Assembly: GCF_018332695.1 (NCBI RefSeq) | Contig: NZ_BOQN01000004.1 | Span: 1-47,102 of the forward strand | Direction: 5' to 3' | DNA: 47,102 nt | Source: Paractinoplanes toevensis | Lineage (GTDB): Bacteria; Actinomycetota; Actinomycetes; Mycobacteriales; Micromonosporaceae | Shown here: positions 15,454-23,464 of the stretch, piece by piece | Numbering within the stretch: position 1 is the stretch's first letter | Layout: every line of letters begins with the position of its first letter | Made by a program: the position numbers and the translations under genes | Notes under the pieces: model-generated | Databases searched by the model: none | Told to the model about the DNA's origin: nothing | The model's input: only the letters and a program-made list of their open reading frames with translations

Positions 15454-16728
15454 TCTGGGTCCGGGAATGGCGGGGGCGCGGCGCGCGACCGGCTCCGGGC
15501 GCCGGCGAGCCGGCACGGCCGGCGCTACGCCGGGACGCCACGGCAGGGTGTTGAGCAGGACGATCACCGCGATGGCGTACGCATCCCAGGCCGCCGTCCA
15601 TCGTGGATCAACCACGAACAGCAGGTAGACGACGACCGCCGCGACCGCGTAGCCGGCCCCGGGGAACCGCTGCCGCCGGAACCGCCGGACGGTGATCCGC
15701 CGCCGGACCGACGCGTCCACCAGGATCAGCATCGCCGGCAGCACCCACACCAGCTCGTGGATCCGGCTGACCGGCCCGATCGCCGCGCTGGTCAGCCCGA
15801 TCAGGGTGAACGCCGCGATCTCGTCACCGTCGGCGTGCGCCGACCGGGCCCGGATCATGCCGACCGCCACCAGCAGGACGGAGAACGACAACCAGATCAG
15901 CGCCGGTGTGGTGGCCGAGTCGTAGAGCCGGGCCAGCACTCCGGCCAGCGACTGGTTCGCGAGCGCGTCGAGCGGCCCGCCCCGGTCCAGCCTCGGCAGC
16001 ACCGACCCGAACCAGGTCACGGTCGCGCCGGGCGCCAGCAGGAACGCGCCGGCCAGCATGGTCGTGGTGGTGGCCGCCGCGGTCAGGGCGGCCCGCCACT
16101 GCCGGCTCACCAGGAGGTAGCCGAGGAACAGCACCGGGCTGATGGTCAGCGCCGTCGCCAGACCCACACCCACCCCGGCCCAGGCTCCGGTCGCCCAGAA
16201 GTGGCGCAGCTTCCGGCGACCGCGCGGCGGCTGGGAGGCGGGCGGTCCGGGCCACCAGGCCGCCCGGCTGCGCGCCCAGGCCGCCCGGCGCAGGGCCACC
16301 ACATCTGCGGTGACCAGGCCGAACATCAGCAGGTCGAGGCAGCCGAGACCGAGCGTGGCGCGCACCGGCTCGACGAGCAGGGCCAGCGTCACGGCGATCG
16401 CCACGGCCGGGCCGCGGGGTCGGCCGTAGCGGCGGGCGACCGGGCCGACCAGCGCGATCAGGGCCAGCACCAGGGCGGCCACGCCGACCACGGCGAGCAG
16501 CCAGCCGACCGTCGGCAGCGGCACGAACGCGGCCGGGGTGAACAGGATCGCGGCCGGCGGTGAGAGGAGCGTGCCGACCCGGCCGGGGTAGAGGCTCTCC
16601 CCGGTCAGCCAGTCGTGCACGGCCGCCCGATCCACGGCGGCCGTGCTCAGCCCGTACCGCCCAAAAAGCCATGTGATCAGCAAGCCGGCGCCGAAGCACC
16701 CCAGCGCGACCAAAGCGGACCTTCGCAT
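15445..16728 (-). CDS. GT87-like polyprenyl-phosphate-mannose alpha-1,2-mannosyltransferase
   Basis: A 427-residue membrane protein with about ten hydrophobic helices. The first extracytoplasmic loop has WLTGESLYPGRVGTLLSPPA, the site of the conserved acidic residue in the DUF2029/GT87 family, and CLDLLMFGLVTADVVALRR matches the next conserved segment. Members add alpha-1,2-mannose to lipoglycans or glycoproteins on the outer membrane face. The ATG at 16728 is preferred because GGGGG lies 7 nt upstream; an in-frame GTG at 16761 is possible. It converges on moaE, and its final codons lie in the duplicated 17-bp sequence. Substrate unknown. Confidence 0.78.
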   Translation of the reverse strand: MRRSALVALGCFGAGLLITWLFGRYGLSTAAVDRAAVHDWLTGESLYPGRVGTLLSPPAAILFTPAAFVPLPTVGWLLAVVGVAALVLALIALVGPVARRYGRPRGPAVAIAVTLALLVEPVRATLGLGCLDLLMFGLVTADVVALRRAAWARSRAAWWPGPPASQPPRGRRKLRHFWATGAWAGVGVGLATALTISPVLFLGYLLVSRQWRAALTAAATTTTMLAGAFLLAPGATVTWFGSVLPRLDRGGPLDALANQSLAGVLARLYDSATTPALIWLSFSVLLVAVGMIRARSAHADGDEIAAFTLIGLTSAAIGPVSRIHELVWVLPAMLILVDASVRRRITVRRFRRQRFPGAGYAVAAVVVYLLFVVDPRWTAAWDAYAIAVIVLLNTLPWRPGVAPAVPARRRPEPVARRAPAIPGPRGS

Positions 16729-16838
16729 GCCGCGACCCCCGTCGCTCTCGTCCCCGGGCACGGGACGCGAGCTTAGAAGGCGCAGACCAAACCGCGCGGC
16801 CCCTCGTCCGCTTTAACGCCGGGACCGCGACAAGGTTG

Positions 16839-17384
16839 TCATCCGGGCAGTTTGCGAGCCGCGGCGGCCGACATCGCGGCGATCTTGGCTTCTCGCTTGG
16901 CCGTCTTGACCGCGCGCTTCACCTCGTGCTTGGAGCGGGAGGCGGCGTGGCTGGTGCGGTAGCGCAGGCCGGGCCGTCCCTCGGTGTCGGCGGCGGCCAG
17001 CAGCAGGCCGCCGAGCAGGGCGAGGTTCTTGAGGAACTGGGTCTGGTGGCCCTCGCTCTCGGGCTTGCCGACGCTCCAGAACGGGTGACCGGCGATCGTG
17101 GTCGGCACCAGGCCGGCCGCGAGCACGGCGGCGGCCGGGCGGGTCAGGTGCCCGGTGGCCAGCGCCAGGCCCGCGACCACGTCGGAGGCCGCCTTGATCC
17201 GGACGAGGCTGCGGGCGTCGCTGGGTATGCGCGGATCGACCTTCTCCAGGAGCGGGCCGACCCGGTCGGTGACTCGGCGGGCGACTTCCACCCGATTTTC
17301 ACCCGGATTGATCAAGATTCGGACCCCGCTGATCACGAAGACCGAGGCGAGCATGGCGCGAGCGGCGGTGCGTACCGGCTTCAT
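16839..17384 (-). CDS. DoxX family membrane protein
   Basis: A 181-residue protein with the DoxX four-helix arrangement: MLASVFVISGVRILINPG at the start, a second helix near 65-90, GHPFWSVGKP and QFLKNLALLGGLLLAA. The C-terminal 45 residues are strongly basic and Ala-rich (KHEVKRAVKTAKREAKIAAM) and probably cytoplasmic. DoxX relatives take part in redox or thiol homeostasis, but the role of this copy is unknown. It is 28 nt downstream of the AAA ATPase gene and may be cotranscribed with it. Confidence 0.88.
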   Translation of the reverse strand: MKPVRTAARAMLASVFVISGVRILINPGENRVEVARRVTDRVGPLLEKVDPRIPSDARSLVRIKAASDVVAGLALATGHLTRPAAAVLAAGLVPTTIAGHPFWSVGKPESEGHQTQFLKNLALLGGLLLAAADTEGRPGLRYRTSHAASRSKHEVKRAVKTAKREAKIAAMSAAAARKLPG

Positions 17385-17412
17385 GAATCTGGTTATACCC
17401 GCCAGACGGGTC

Positions 17413-18618
17413 TCACACCGGCTGGGTGCGAAGGTAGCGGCCGAAATGCGGCACGGTGAAGGCCACCGTGCCCCGTTCGCCCGAGTAGATGAGGCCCTTC
17501 TTGATCAGCGCGTCGCGGGCCGGGGAGAGGCTGGCCGGCTTGCGGCCGAGCGCGGTGGCGATCTCCGAGGTCGGCACGGCCGCGTCCATGTCGTTGTCCG
17601 GATCACCGGAGAGGATGGCCATGGCCCGCATGTACTCCCGCTCGGCCGGGGTGGCCCGCTCGAAGCGGGAGCCGAAGAAGCCCACGGCCAGCTCGGCCTC
17701 GGCCTCGGGGGCGGCCACCCGCACGTCGGCGTCGGTCACCGGGGACTGCGGGGCGTGGTCCCAGGTGGCCTTCCCGTACGCCTGCACGAAGTAGGGATAG
17801 CCGCCGGACTTCTCGTAGAGCAGGTCGAGGGCCTTCGCCTCGTACTCCACGTCCTCGCGGGCGGCCGGGGCGCACAGTGCGAGGTCGGCGGCGACCCGGT
17901 CGAGCCGATCGATGCGCTGGTAGCGGAACAGGCGCTCGGAGTAGGACTTGGCCGCCGACAGCACGGCCGGCAGGTGCGGCAGGCCGGCGCCGACCACGAT
18001 CAGCGGGGCGCCGAGCTGCGACAACTCGTGGCAGGCGGCGCACAGCGCGGAGACGTCGGCCGGGCCGAGGTCCTGCATCTCGTCGATGAACAGGGCGATG
18101 CCGGTGCCCACGTCGGTGGCGAGCGAGGCGGCGTCGGTGAACAGCTCGACCAGGTCGATCTCGATGTCGCCGGAGTCGGCCCGGCCACGGGCCGGCGGCA
18201 CGTCGATGCCGGGCGACCAGCGGTCCCGGATCTTGCCGTTCGGGTCGTTGAAGCGCAGCGCGAACGCCTTGAGCACGCCGAGCACCTCGTCGACCCGGTC
18301 GGGGTCGCGGTGGTGCGGAGCCAGCTCGCGGATGGCCATGTGCAGGGCGGCCGAGACCGGGCGGCGCAACGACTGGTCGGGCCGGGCCTCGATCTTGCCG
18401 GTGCCCCAGAGGCGGCCGATCGCGGCCGAGCGCAGCGTGTTGAGCAGGACGGTCTTGCCGACGCCGCGCAGGCCGGTGAGCACCAGGCTGCGCTCGGGCC
18501 GGCCGCGGGCGACCCGCTCCAGCACGACGTCGAACGCGTCGAGCTCGCGGCCGCGACCGGCCAGCTCAGGAGGGCGCTGACCGGCGCCGGGTGCGTACGG
18601 GTTCCTCACCGGATCCAC
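17413..18618 (-). CDS. AAA ATPase with C-terminal winged-helix-like region
   Basis: A 401-residue P-loop ATPase of the Orc1/Cdc6- and STAND-like AAA_16 type. It starts MDPVRNPYAPGAGQRPPELA, with Walker A GLRGVGKT at about 49-56 and Walker B IALFIDEMQDL near 170-180. A helical lid follows (ALDLLYEKSGGYPYFVQAYG). Residues about 310-400 (TPAEREYMRAMAILSG through FTVPHFGRYL) look like a winged-helix DNA-binding domain. The family is widespread in actinobacteria and its role is not established. GTG 18618 is preferred by resemblance; GTG 18627 is three codons earlier. Two matching palindromes lie just upstream, so autoregulation is possible. Confidence 0.85.
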   Translation of the reverse strand: MDPVRNPYAPGAGQRPPELAGRGRELDAFDVVLERVARGRPERSLVLTGLRGVGKTVLLNTLRSAAIGRLWGTGKIEARPDQSLRRPVSAALHMAIRELAPHHRDPDRVDEVLGVLKAFALRFNDPNGKIRDRWSPGIDVPPARGRADSGDIEIDLVELFTDAASLATDVGTGIALFIDEMQDLGPADVSALCAACHELSQLGAPLIVVGAGLPHLPAVLSAAKSYSERLFRYQRIDRLDRVAADLALCAPAAREDVEYEAKALDLLYEKSGGYPYFVQAYGKATWDHAPQSPVTDADVRVAAPEAEAELAVGFFGSRFERATPAEREYMRAMAILSGDPDNDMDAAVPTSEIATALGRKPASLSPARDALIKKGLIYSGERGTVAFTVPHFGRYLRTQPV

Positions 18619-18639
18619 GGATAGCACCGTATCGGGTCA

Positions 18640-18657
18640 TCTAGCTAAAACGCTAGA
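18640..18657. promoter_or_regulatory. Palindromic operator candidate 1 before the AAA ATPase
   Basis: TCTAGCTAAAACGCTAGA is a perfect 6+6 inverted repeat with a 6-nt spacer, about 13-22 bp upstream of the ATPase start. It shares geometry and half-sites with a second copy 56 bp away. Confidence 0.65.
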
Positions 18658-18695
18658 CATGCCTATGGATTGCTGTCGTGTCTCTTCTAGCCCTT

Positions 18696-18713
18696 TATAG
18701 CGAAATTGCTAGA
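18696..18713. promoter_or_regulatory. Palindromic operator candidate 2 before the AAA ATPase
   Basis: TATAGCGAAATTGCTAGA has the same TAGC-N6-GCTA core as candidate 1, and a TCTAGC half-site lies just to its left at 18686-18691. It ends 6 bp before the stop codon of the next gene. Both sites sit in a locally AT-rich stretch unlike the flanks. Confidence 0.6.
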
Positions 18714-18718
18714 CCGAG

Positions 18719-19372
18719 CTAGAGCGCCTTATGTTCCTTGAGGCAGAGCACGAAGTCCAGATCGTCCAGCGCGCTGTCGTAGAAATACCACTTCGTGTAG
18801 CCGGTCACCTTGGAGCACTTCTGCTCGGCGTCCTTCTCCCCCGTGGTCTTGCCGTCCACCCGCTCCAGCACCTGGTAGGTGCCCGACGTGCAGGCCGTCG
18901 CCCGCATCTCCGGCACGTCGTCGGTGCCCTCGTTGACGACGCAGTCGCCCTTCTTCACGTTGAAGCGGGCGTCCTCGCTGCCCCGCGGCACCGGGCCGGG
19001 GTTGGCGGCGGTGTCCGACGCGGTGGCCTGGGGTGCGGCCTTGTTGTCGTTGCGCAGCTTGAGCATCCAGGCCGTCGTGCCGAGACCGATGCAGATCAGC
19101 ACGCCCAGGGTCACCACGAGGGCGAGGATCGGCGTGTTCCGTTTGGACGGTGGCGGCGGCGTCTGCCCCCACATCGAACCGCTGTCCCCGAATGGCGGCG
19201 GCGAATGCTGATAGGACGACGAGACCGGCTGCTGCGGGATCGACGGCGGGTGCGCGCCCCACGACGGTTCGGGTGCACCCTGGTCACCCCATGGGTCCGC
19301 GGGCTCCGCATAGGGCTCGTCGGAGCTCCCGTGCGACCACGGCGGGCCGGAATGCGGGCCGTTCTGCGACAT
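18719..19372 (-). CDS. LppU/SCO3897-like single-pass membrane protein
   Basis: A 217-residue protein. Residues 1-78 are a Pro/Ser/Trp-rich cytoplasmic tail, 81-104 are a transmembrane helix (PILALVVTLGVLICIGLGTT), and the rest is extracytoplasmic. That domain has four Cys residues (GDCVV, ATACTSG, EQKCSK, FVLCLKE) and KWYFYDSALDDLDFVLCL, a pattern of the LppU/SCO3897 family, probably with two disulfides. Function unknown. It is upstream of the AAA ATPase on the same strand, but the two palindromes between them suggest separate control. Confidence 0.8.
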   Translation of the reverse strand: MSQNGPHSGPPWSHGSSDEPYAEPADPWGDQGAPEPSWGAHPPSIPQQPVSSSYQHSPPPFGDSGSMWGQTPPPPSKRNTPILALVVTLGVLICIGLGTTAWMLKLRNDNKAAPQATASDTAANPGPVPRGSEDARFNVKKGDCVVNEGTDDVPEMRATACTSGTYQVLERVDGKTTGEKDAEQKCSKVTGYTKWYFYDSALDDLDFVLCLKEHKAL

Positions 19373-19488
19373 GGGGGATTCCTCCGGATGCGTGCTCTGC
19401 GCTGCATGCCACCGTAGCGTGCGGGGGTGTCACAAACCCGCACGGAATCGCCGCGGCTGTCGGTAACACGACCGCCACCACGTGCCCG

Positions 19489-20199
19489 ATGCCGATACGG
19501 TCCACGGTCGTGTCAGCACTCCTTGTGATCATGGCGGCCGCCTTCGGGGCGGCCTCCGCGGCCTTTCTGCCGCGACTCGCCCATCGGCTCGCCGTCGGCT
19601 TCGCCGAGCCGGCCAGGCCCGGCTGCGCGGACTGCGCACGGCCGTTTCCCGAGGGCTTCGCCGGTTGGGTACGGGCGGGAGCGGCGTGTTCCTGCTCGGG
19701 CGGGTACGCAGTGCCCGTGCTCGGCGGCGCGGCCGTGGCGACGATCCTGACGACCACCGTCGGGGCGTCCCCGGAACTGCCGGGTTACCTGCTGGCCGCC
19801 GTGCCGGGTCTGCTGCTCGCGATGATCGACCGGCGCTGTCTGCGGTTGCCCGATCCGCTGGTCGGGGCGCTCGCGGTGCTCGCCACGGTTCCGCTCGCGA
19901 TCCTGCGGCCGGAACGGATCGGGGTTGCGGTCGTGGCGGCGGTCGCGGTGCTCACGACGTACACAATCCTGGCCTTTCTCGGGGGTCTCGGCCTCGGCGA
20001 CGTGAAGCTGGCCGCGGTGCTCGCCCTGATCCTGGGTTTCGCCGGTTGGCCGGCGGTGGTCGTCGGCGTGCTGGCGCCACACCTGATCAATGGGCCGATC
20101 GCGGTGTTCCTGCTGATCAGCGGCCGTCGCCGACCGATCGCCTTCGGTCCGGCGCTGCTGGCCGGGGCGCTGGCCGGGCTGGCGTTACAGCAGCCGTAG
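19489..20199 (+). CDS. Prepilin peptidase (A24 family), no pilin genes nearby
   Basis: A 236-residue polytopic aspartic protease that would cleave class III signal peptides. The two catalytic aspartates are Asp114 (AMIDRRCLRLPDPL) and Asp171 in the GLGLGDVKL motif (GxGD). The N-terminal methylase domain of PilD is absent. A remnant Cys cluster remains at 46, 49, 67 and 69 (CADC ... CSC) where PilD has its zinc motif. Starts at 19489, 19510 and 19531 are all possible; the first is used. The stop lies inside the convergent EndoQ-UvrD gene (15-nt overlap). No pilin or Tad assembly gene is in the window. Confidence 0.82.
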   Translation: MPIRSTVVSALLVIMAAAFGAASAAFLPRLAHRLAVGFAEPARPGCADCARPFPEGFAGWVRAGAACSCSGGYAVPVLGGAAVATILTTTVGASPELPGYLLAAVPGLLLAMIDRRCLRLPDPLVGALAVLATVPLAILRPERIGVAVVAAVAVLTTYTILAFLGGLGLGDVKLAAVLALILGFAGWPAVVVGVLAPHLINGPIAVFLLISGRRRPIAFGPALLAGALAGLALQQP

Positions 20200-23100
20200 C
20201 TGGCGGTCCTTCGGCCGCGACGGCACGGTGTCGCCCAGCCGCTCGAACAGGCCGGAATCGATCGCGTCGAGGAACGGCGTCGGGTTCTGCTCGCGTTCGC
20301 TGCCGTGCCGGAATCGCCGCGCGGCGTAGCTCACGTAGAGGCGGTCCTGGGCGCGGGTCAGACCGACGAAGAACAGCCGGCGCTCCTCGGCGACCTCGTC
20401 GTCGCTCGGCGTGGAACCCGGCCAGCGCAGCGGCAGCAGGCCGTCCTCGCAGCCGACCAGGAAGACCACCGGGAACTCGAGGCCCTTGGCCGCGTGCAGG
20501 GTCAGCAGGTTGACCGCCTCGGCCCGCGGATCCAGCGCGTCGACCTCGGCGCCCGTCTCGATCTCCTGCAGCAGGCGGGGCAGGTCGTCACCGATCCGGT
20601 GGGCCAGCGGCGTGAGCAGGTCGGCCGCCGTCCAGATGTCCTCGGGAGCCAACTGCTCGGCGTCCAGGGTCGGCGCCGCGTAGCGCTGGGCCAGCACCTG
20701 GGCGGTCAGCTTCACCCGGGCCGCGAGCGATCCCTCGAGGCCCCGGGCATGCCGCAGCTCGCGGGCGATGACCTGCACGCCGGCCCGATCGCGCAGCCGG
20801 TTGTGCGACCGCTTCTGCACCGGGATGCCGGCCCGGGACAGCGCCTCGACGACCGGGCCGGACTGGGCGTCGGTGCGATAGAGGACCGCGATGTCCGAGA
20901 AGGACAGGTTGCCGGTGACCACGGCGCGGGAGTCGATGCGGCCCGAGTCGAGCGAGCGGTGCGAGAGGCCGCCGACCAGCTCGTCGATGGTGCGGACGAC
21001 GAAGTCGGCCTCGTCGGCGACGCTCGCGGCCGGGTAGCGGCCGACCAGCGGGGCTTCCGGGTCGAGCCGGGCCGGGTCCAGCCGCCGACCGCTGACCAGC
21101 GAACTCGGGGCGATGGCCTGGACCGCGGTGGCCAGGATCGGCGCGCTCGACCGGTAGTTGCGGGTCAGGCGCACCAGGCGGGCGTCGACGAAGTCCTCGT
21201 TGAAGCGCAGGAAGTACTTCACGTCGGCGCCGCGGAACGAGTAGATCGCCTGGTCCGGGTCGCCGATCGCGCACAGGTTGCCGTCGGCCGGGCTGAGCAG
21301 GCGCAACAGTTCGTACTGGACGTCGTCGACGTCCTGGTACTCGTCCACGAAGATCCACTGCCAGTGCCGGCGGTACTTCTCGACCAGGGCGGGCTCGTCG
21401 CGCAGCGCCTTCACCGGCAGCTCGATCAGGTCGTCGAGGTCGACCAGGTCCTGCTGGCGGAGGAGTTTCTTGTACGCCAGATCGTCGTCGCCGGCCTGGT
21501 CACGGGCCTCGGCCACCTCGCGGTCGTCGGCGATCCGCCAGTTGTTGCCCAGTCCGGCGGCCTTGGCGTTCTCCTTCAGGATGGTCAGGCCGATGGAGTG
21601 GAACGTGCCGACCGTGATGTCGTCGGCCACGTCGCCCAGCAGGGCGTCCAGTCGTTCCTTCAGCTCGGCGGCGGCCCGGCGGGTGAAGGTGATGGCCAGG
21701 CAGCGGTGCGGGAAGACGCCCAGCTCGGCGCAGAGGTAGGCGATGCGGTGGGTCAGGGTGCGGGTCTTTCCCGTGCCCGGACCGGCGACGATCAGCAAGG
21801 GTCCGCCGGGGGCGCTCGCGGCCACGCGCTGCATGGCGTCGAGGCGGTCGAGGAGGCCGGTGCCCACCTCTTCCATTCCGGCCAGCATCGGCTCGAACGG
21901 CTCGTGCGGGCTGACCGGGGTGGTCAGGGGTGGCGGCGCCGGATTTCTCGGCTCCTTGGCGGCTTTTGCCGCTGGCTTGGGTTTAGCGGATTTTTCCGGC
22001 TTGCGTTGTTGGGGCACGTCAAACGCCGGAATGTCGAACAGGGTCTCGACCTGCGGAGCGGCCGACTTGTGGCGCAATTCGCCCGGCTCGAACAGGGTGA
22101 TCACGCCGTACTCACCGTCGTAGCCCGGGACCCGGCGCACCTGCTGCCGGCGCAGGCGGGTGATCGCCTCGCGCAGTTCGTCGCCGCCCGCCTGGCCGAT
22201 CTCGTCGAGCGGCACCCGGCGGAGAATGTCCAGCTCCGCGCCGAGCATCGCGACCAGGTGGTTGAGCTGGCCCTCGACCGTCTTCGACTTCGGGCCCACG
22301 CCGTTGATCTCACCGAGCACCTCGTGCAGCTGGATCAGGTGCTCGACGTGCTGGCCGTCCTTCTCGAAGCCGGTCGGCCGGTCGGCGAGGTCCTCGACCC
22401 GGCTCAGCACGCCCACGGTCAACGGCTTGCCGCACTCCGGGCAGCGGCCGCCGGCCTCGCGGGTGCGCTGCGGCTCCCAGTTCACGCCGCACGCCCGGTG
22501 CCCGTCGGCGTGGTATTTGCCCTCTTCCGGGAAGAACTCGAGGGTGCCGGCCAGGCCTAGTCCGGCTTTGACCGCTTCGTAATCGGGCTCGCCGGTGAAC
22601 AGCGTCGCCTCTCGGGCCAGGGCGGCCGGCGAGTGCGCGTCGGAGTTCGAGACCAGGCGATAACGGTCCAGGCTGGACACCCGCCAGTTCATCTCGGGGT
22701 CACTCGAAAGGCCCGTCTCCACTGCGGTGACGTGCTCGGCCAGATCGGCGTAGCAGTCGGCGATCGCGTCGAAGCCGGACTTGGAACCGAGCGCCGAGAA
22801 CCACGGCGTCCAGATGTGCGCCGGGATCAGATAGCCGCCCGCATCCAGGGTGATCTCCAGCAGATTGCGGGAGTCGAGGCCGAGGATCGGCCGGCCGTCG
22901 GCGGTGAGGTTGCCGATCCGGCCGAGCGCCGTGTTGAACTTCGCCGCGGCCGCGAAGTCCGGCATGTAGATCAGGTGGTGCACCTTGCGGGTGCGATCGT
23001 CCCGCTTGTAGATCGTCGAGATCTCGACGCTGAGCATGAACCTCGCGGATCTCGTCCCCTGCAACGAGCCCGGCAGGCGCTTGGTGACCTCGGCTTCGTC

Positions 23101-23346
23101 CTTCAGCGCGTAGAGGCCGTCGGTGCCGTCGATCAGGCTTTCCCGCAGATGGTCGAACCAGGCCGGGTGCGTGAAGTCGCCGGTGCCGAGCAACGCGATG
23201 CCCTTGCGGCGCGCCCACCACGCGAGGTTCGGCAGCGTCAGATCACGGGAGCAGGCGCGCGAAAACCGGGAGTGGATGTGCAGGTCCGCGACGTATGCGT
23301 CCGCGGCGACCGAGGACCCTGCGTTGTCCGAGGGCACGCGCTGCAT
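20185..23346 (-). CDS. EndoQ-like PHP endonuclease fused to a UvrD/PcrA helicase
   Basis: A 1053-residue fusion. Residues about 15-290 are an EndoQ-type PHP domain: ADLHIHSRFSRACSRD with His23 and His25, LLGTGDFTHPAWF, LSVEISTIYK, GYLIPAHIWTPWF and LVSNSDAHSP. Residues about 279-310 form the EndoQ zinc motif (Cys286, Cys302, Cys305), then an HhH-like region (GEINGVGPKSK) and a Lys/Pro linker (450-475). Residues about 495-1053 are an SF1A helicase: Walker A AGPGTGKT (521-528), VDEYQDVDD, GDPDQAIYSFRGAD, RLTRNYRSS and LLTLHAAKGLEFPVVFLVG. EndoQ cleaves 5' of deaminated bases, so the protein may couple nicking and strand unwinding in repair. The ATG at 23346 has GGAGGG upstream; an open upstream extension lacks domain character. 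Confidence 0.9.
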   Translation of the reverse strand: MQRVPSDNAGSSVAADAYVADLHIHSRFSRACSRDLTLPNLAWWARRKGIALLGTGDFTHPAWFDHLRESLIDGTDGLYALKDEAEVTKRLPGSLQGTRSARFMLSVEISTIYKRDDRTRKVHHLIYMPDFAAAAKFNTALGRIGNLTADGRPILGLDSRNLLEITLDAGGYLIPAHIWTPWFSALGSKSGFDAIADCYADLAEHVTAVETGLSSDPEMNWRVSSLDRYRLVSNSDAHSPAALAREATLFTGEPDYEAVKAGLGLAGTLEFFPEEGKYHADGHRACGVNWEPQRTREAGGRCPECGKPLTVGVLSRVEDLADRPTGFEKDGQHVEHLIQLHEVLGEINGVGPKSKTVEGQLNHLVAMLGAELDILRRVPLDEIGQAGGDELREAITRLRRQQVRRVPGYDGEYGVITLFEPGELRHKSAAPQVETLFDIPAFDVPQQRKPEKSAKPKPAAKAAKEPRNPAPPPLTTPVSPHEPFEPMLAGMEEVGTGLLDRLDAMQRVAASAPGGPLLIVAGPGTGKTRTLTHRIAYLCAELGVFPHRCLAITFTRRAAAELKERLDALLGDVADDITVGTFHSIGLTILKENAKAAGLGNNWRIADDREVAEARDQAGDDDLAYKKLLRQQDLVDLDDLIELPVKALRDEPALVEKYRRHWQWIFVDEYQDVDDVQYELLRLLSPADGNLCAIGDPDQAIYSFRGADVKYFLRFNEDFVDARLVRLTRNYRSSAPILATAVQAIAPSSLVSGRRLDPARLDPEAPLVGRYPAASVADEADFVVRTIDELVGGLSHRSLDSGRIDSRAVVTGNLSFSDIAVLYRTDAQSGPVVEALSRAGIPVQKRSHNRLRDRAGVQVIARELRHARGLEGSLAARVKLTAQVLAQRYAAPTLDAEQLAPEDIWTAADLLTPLAHRIGDDLPRLLQEIETGAEVDALDPRAEAVNLLTLHAAKGLEFPVVFLVGCEDGLLPLRWPGSTPSDDEVAEERRLFFVGLTRAQDRLYVSYAARRFRHGSEREQNPTPFLDAIDSGLFERLGDTVPSRPKDRQLRLL

Positions 23347-23398
23347 CCTGTCACGCCCTCCGGTTCCCTCACCAATCGCCACGCTCGACAAACTTACG

Positions 23399-23418
23399 GA
23401 TCTTGATACTTGAAGATC
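23399..23418. promoter_or_regulatory. Inverted repeat upstream of the EndoQ-UvrD gene
   Basis: GATCTTGATACTTGAAGATC has perfect 6-bp arms (GATCTT/AAGATC) with an 8-nt centre, 53-72 bp upstream of the EndoQ-UvrD start. The minus strand also shows TAAGTT nearby as a possible -10. It does not match an SOS box. It could be an operator or a weak terminator of the upstream phosphoesterase gene. Confidence 0.4.
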
Positions 23419-23464
23419 GACCCGGTTTCCGCTCGATTCCTGGCCGGGCCTCTTCACGCGGCCA

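Noticed and set aside
20305..22560. 751-codon plus frame antisense to EndoQ-UvrD
   Set aside because: The opposite strand has all PHP and helicase motifs.
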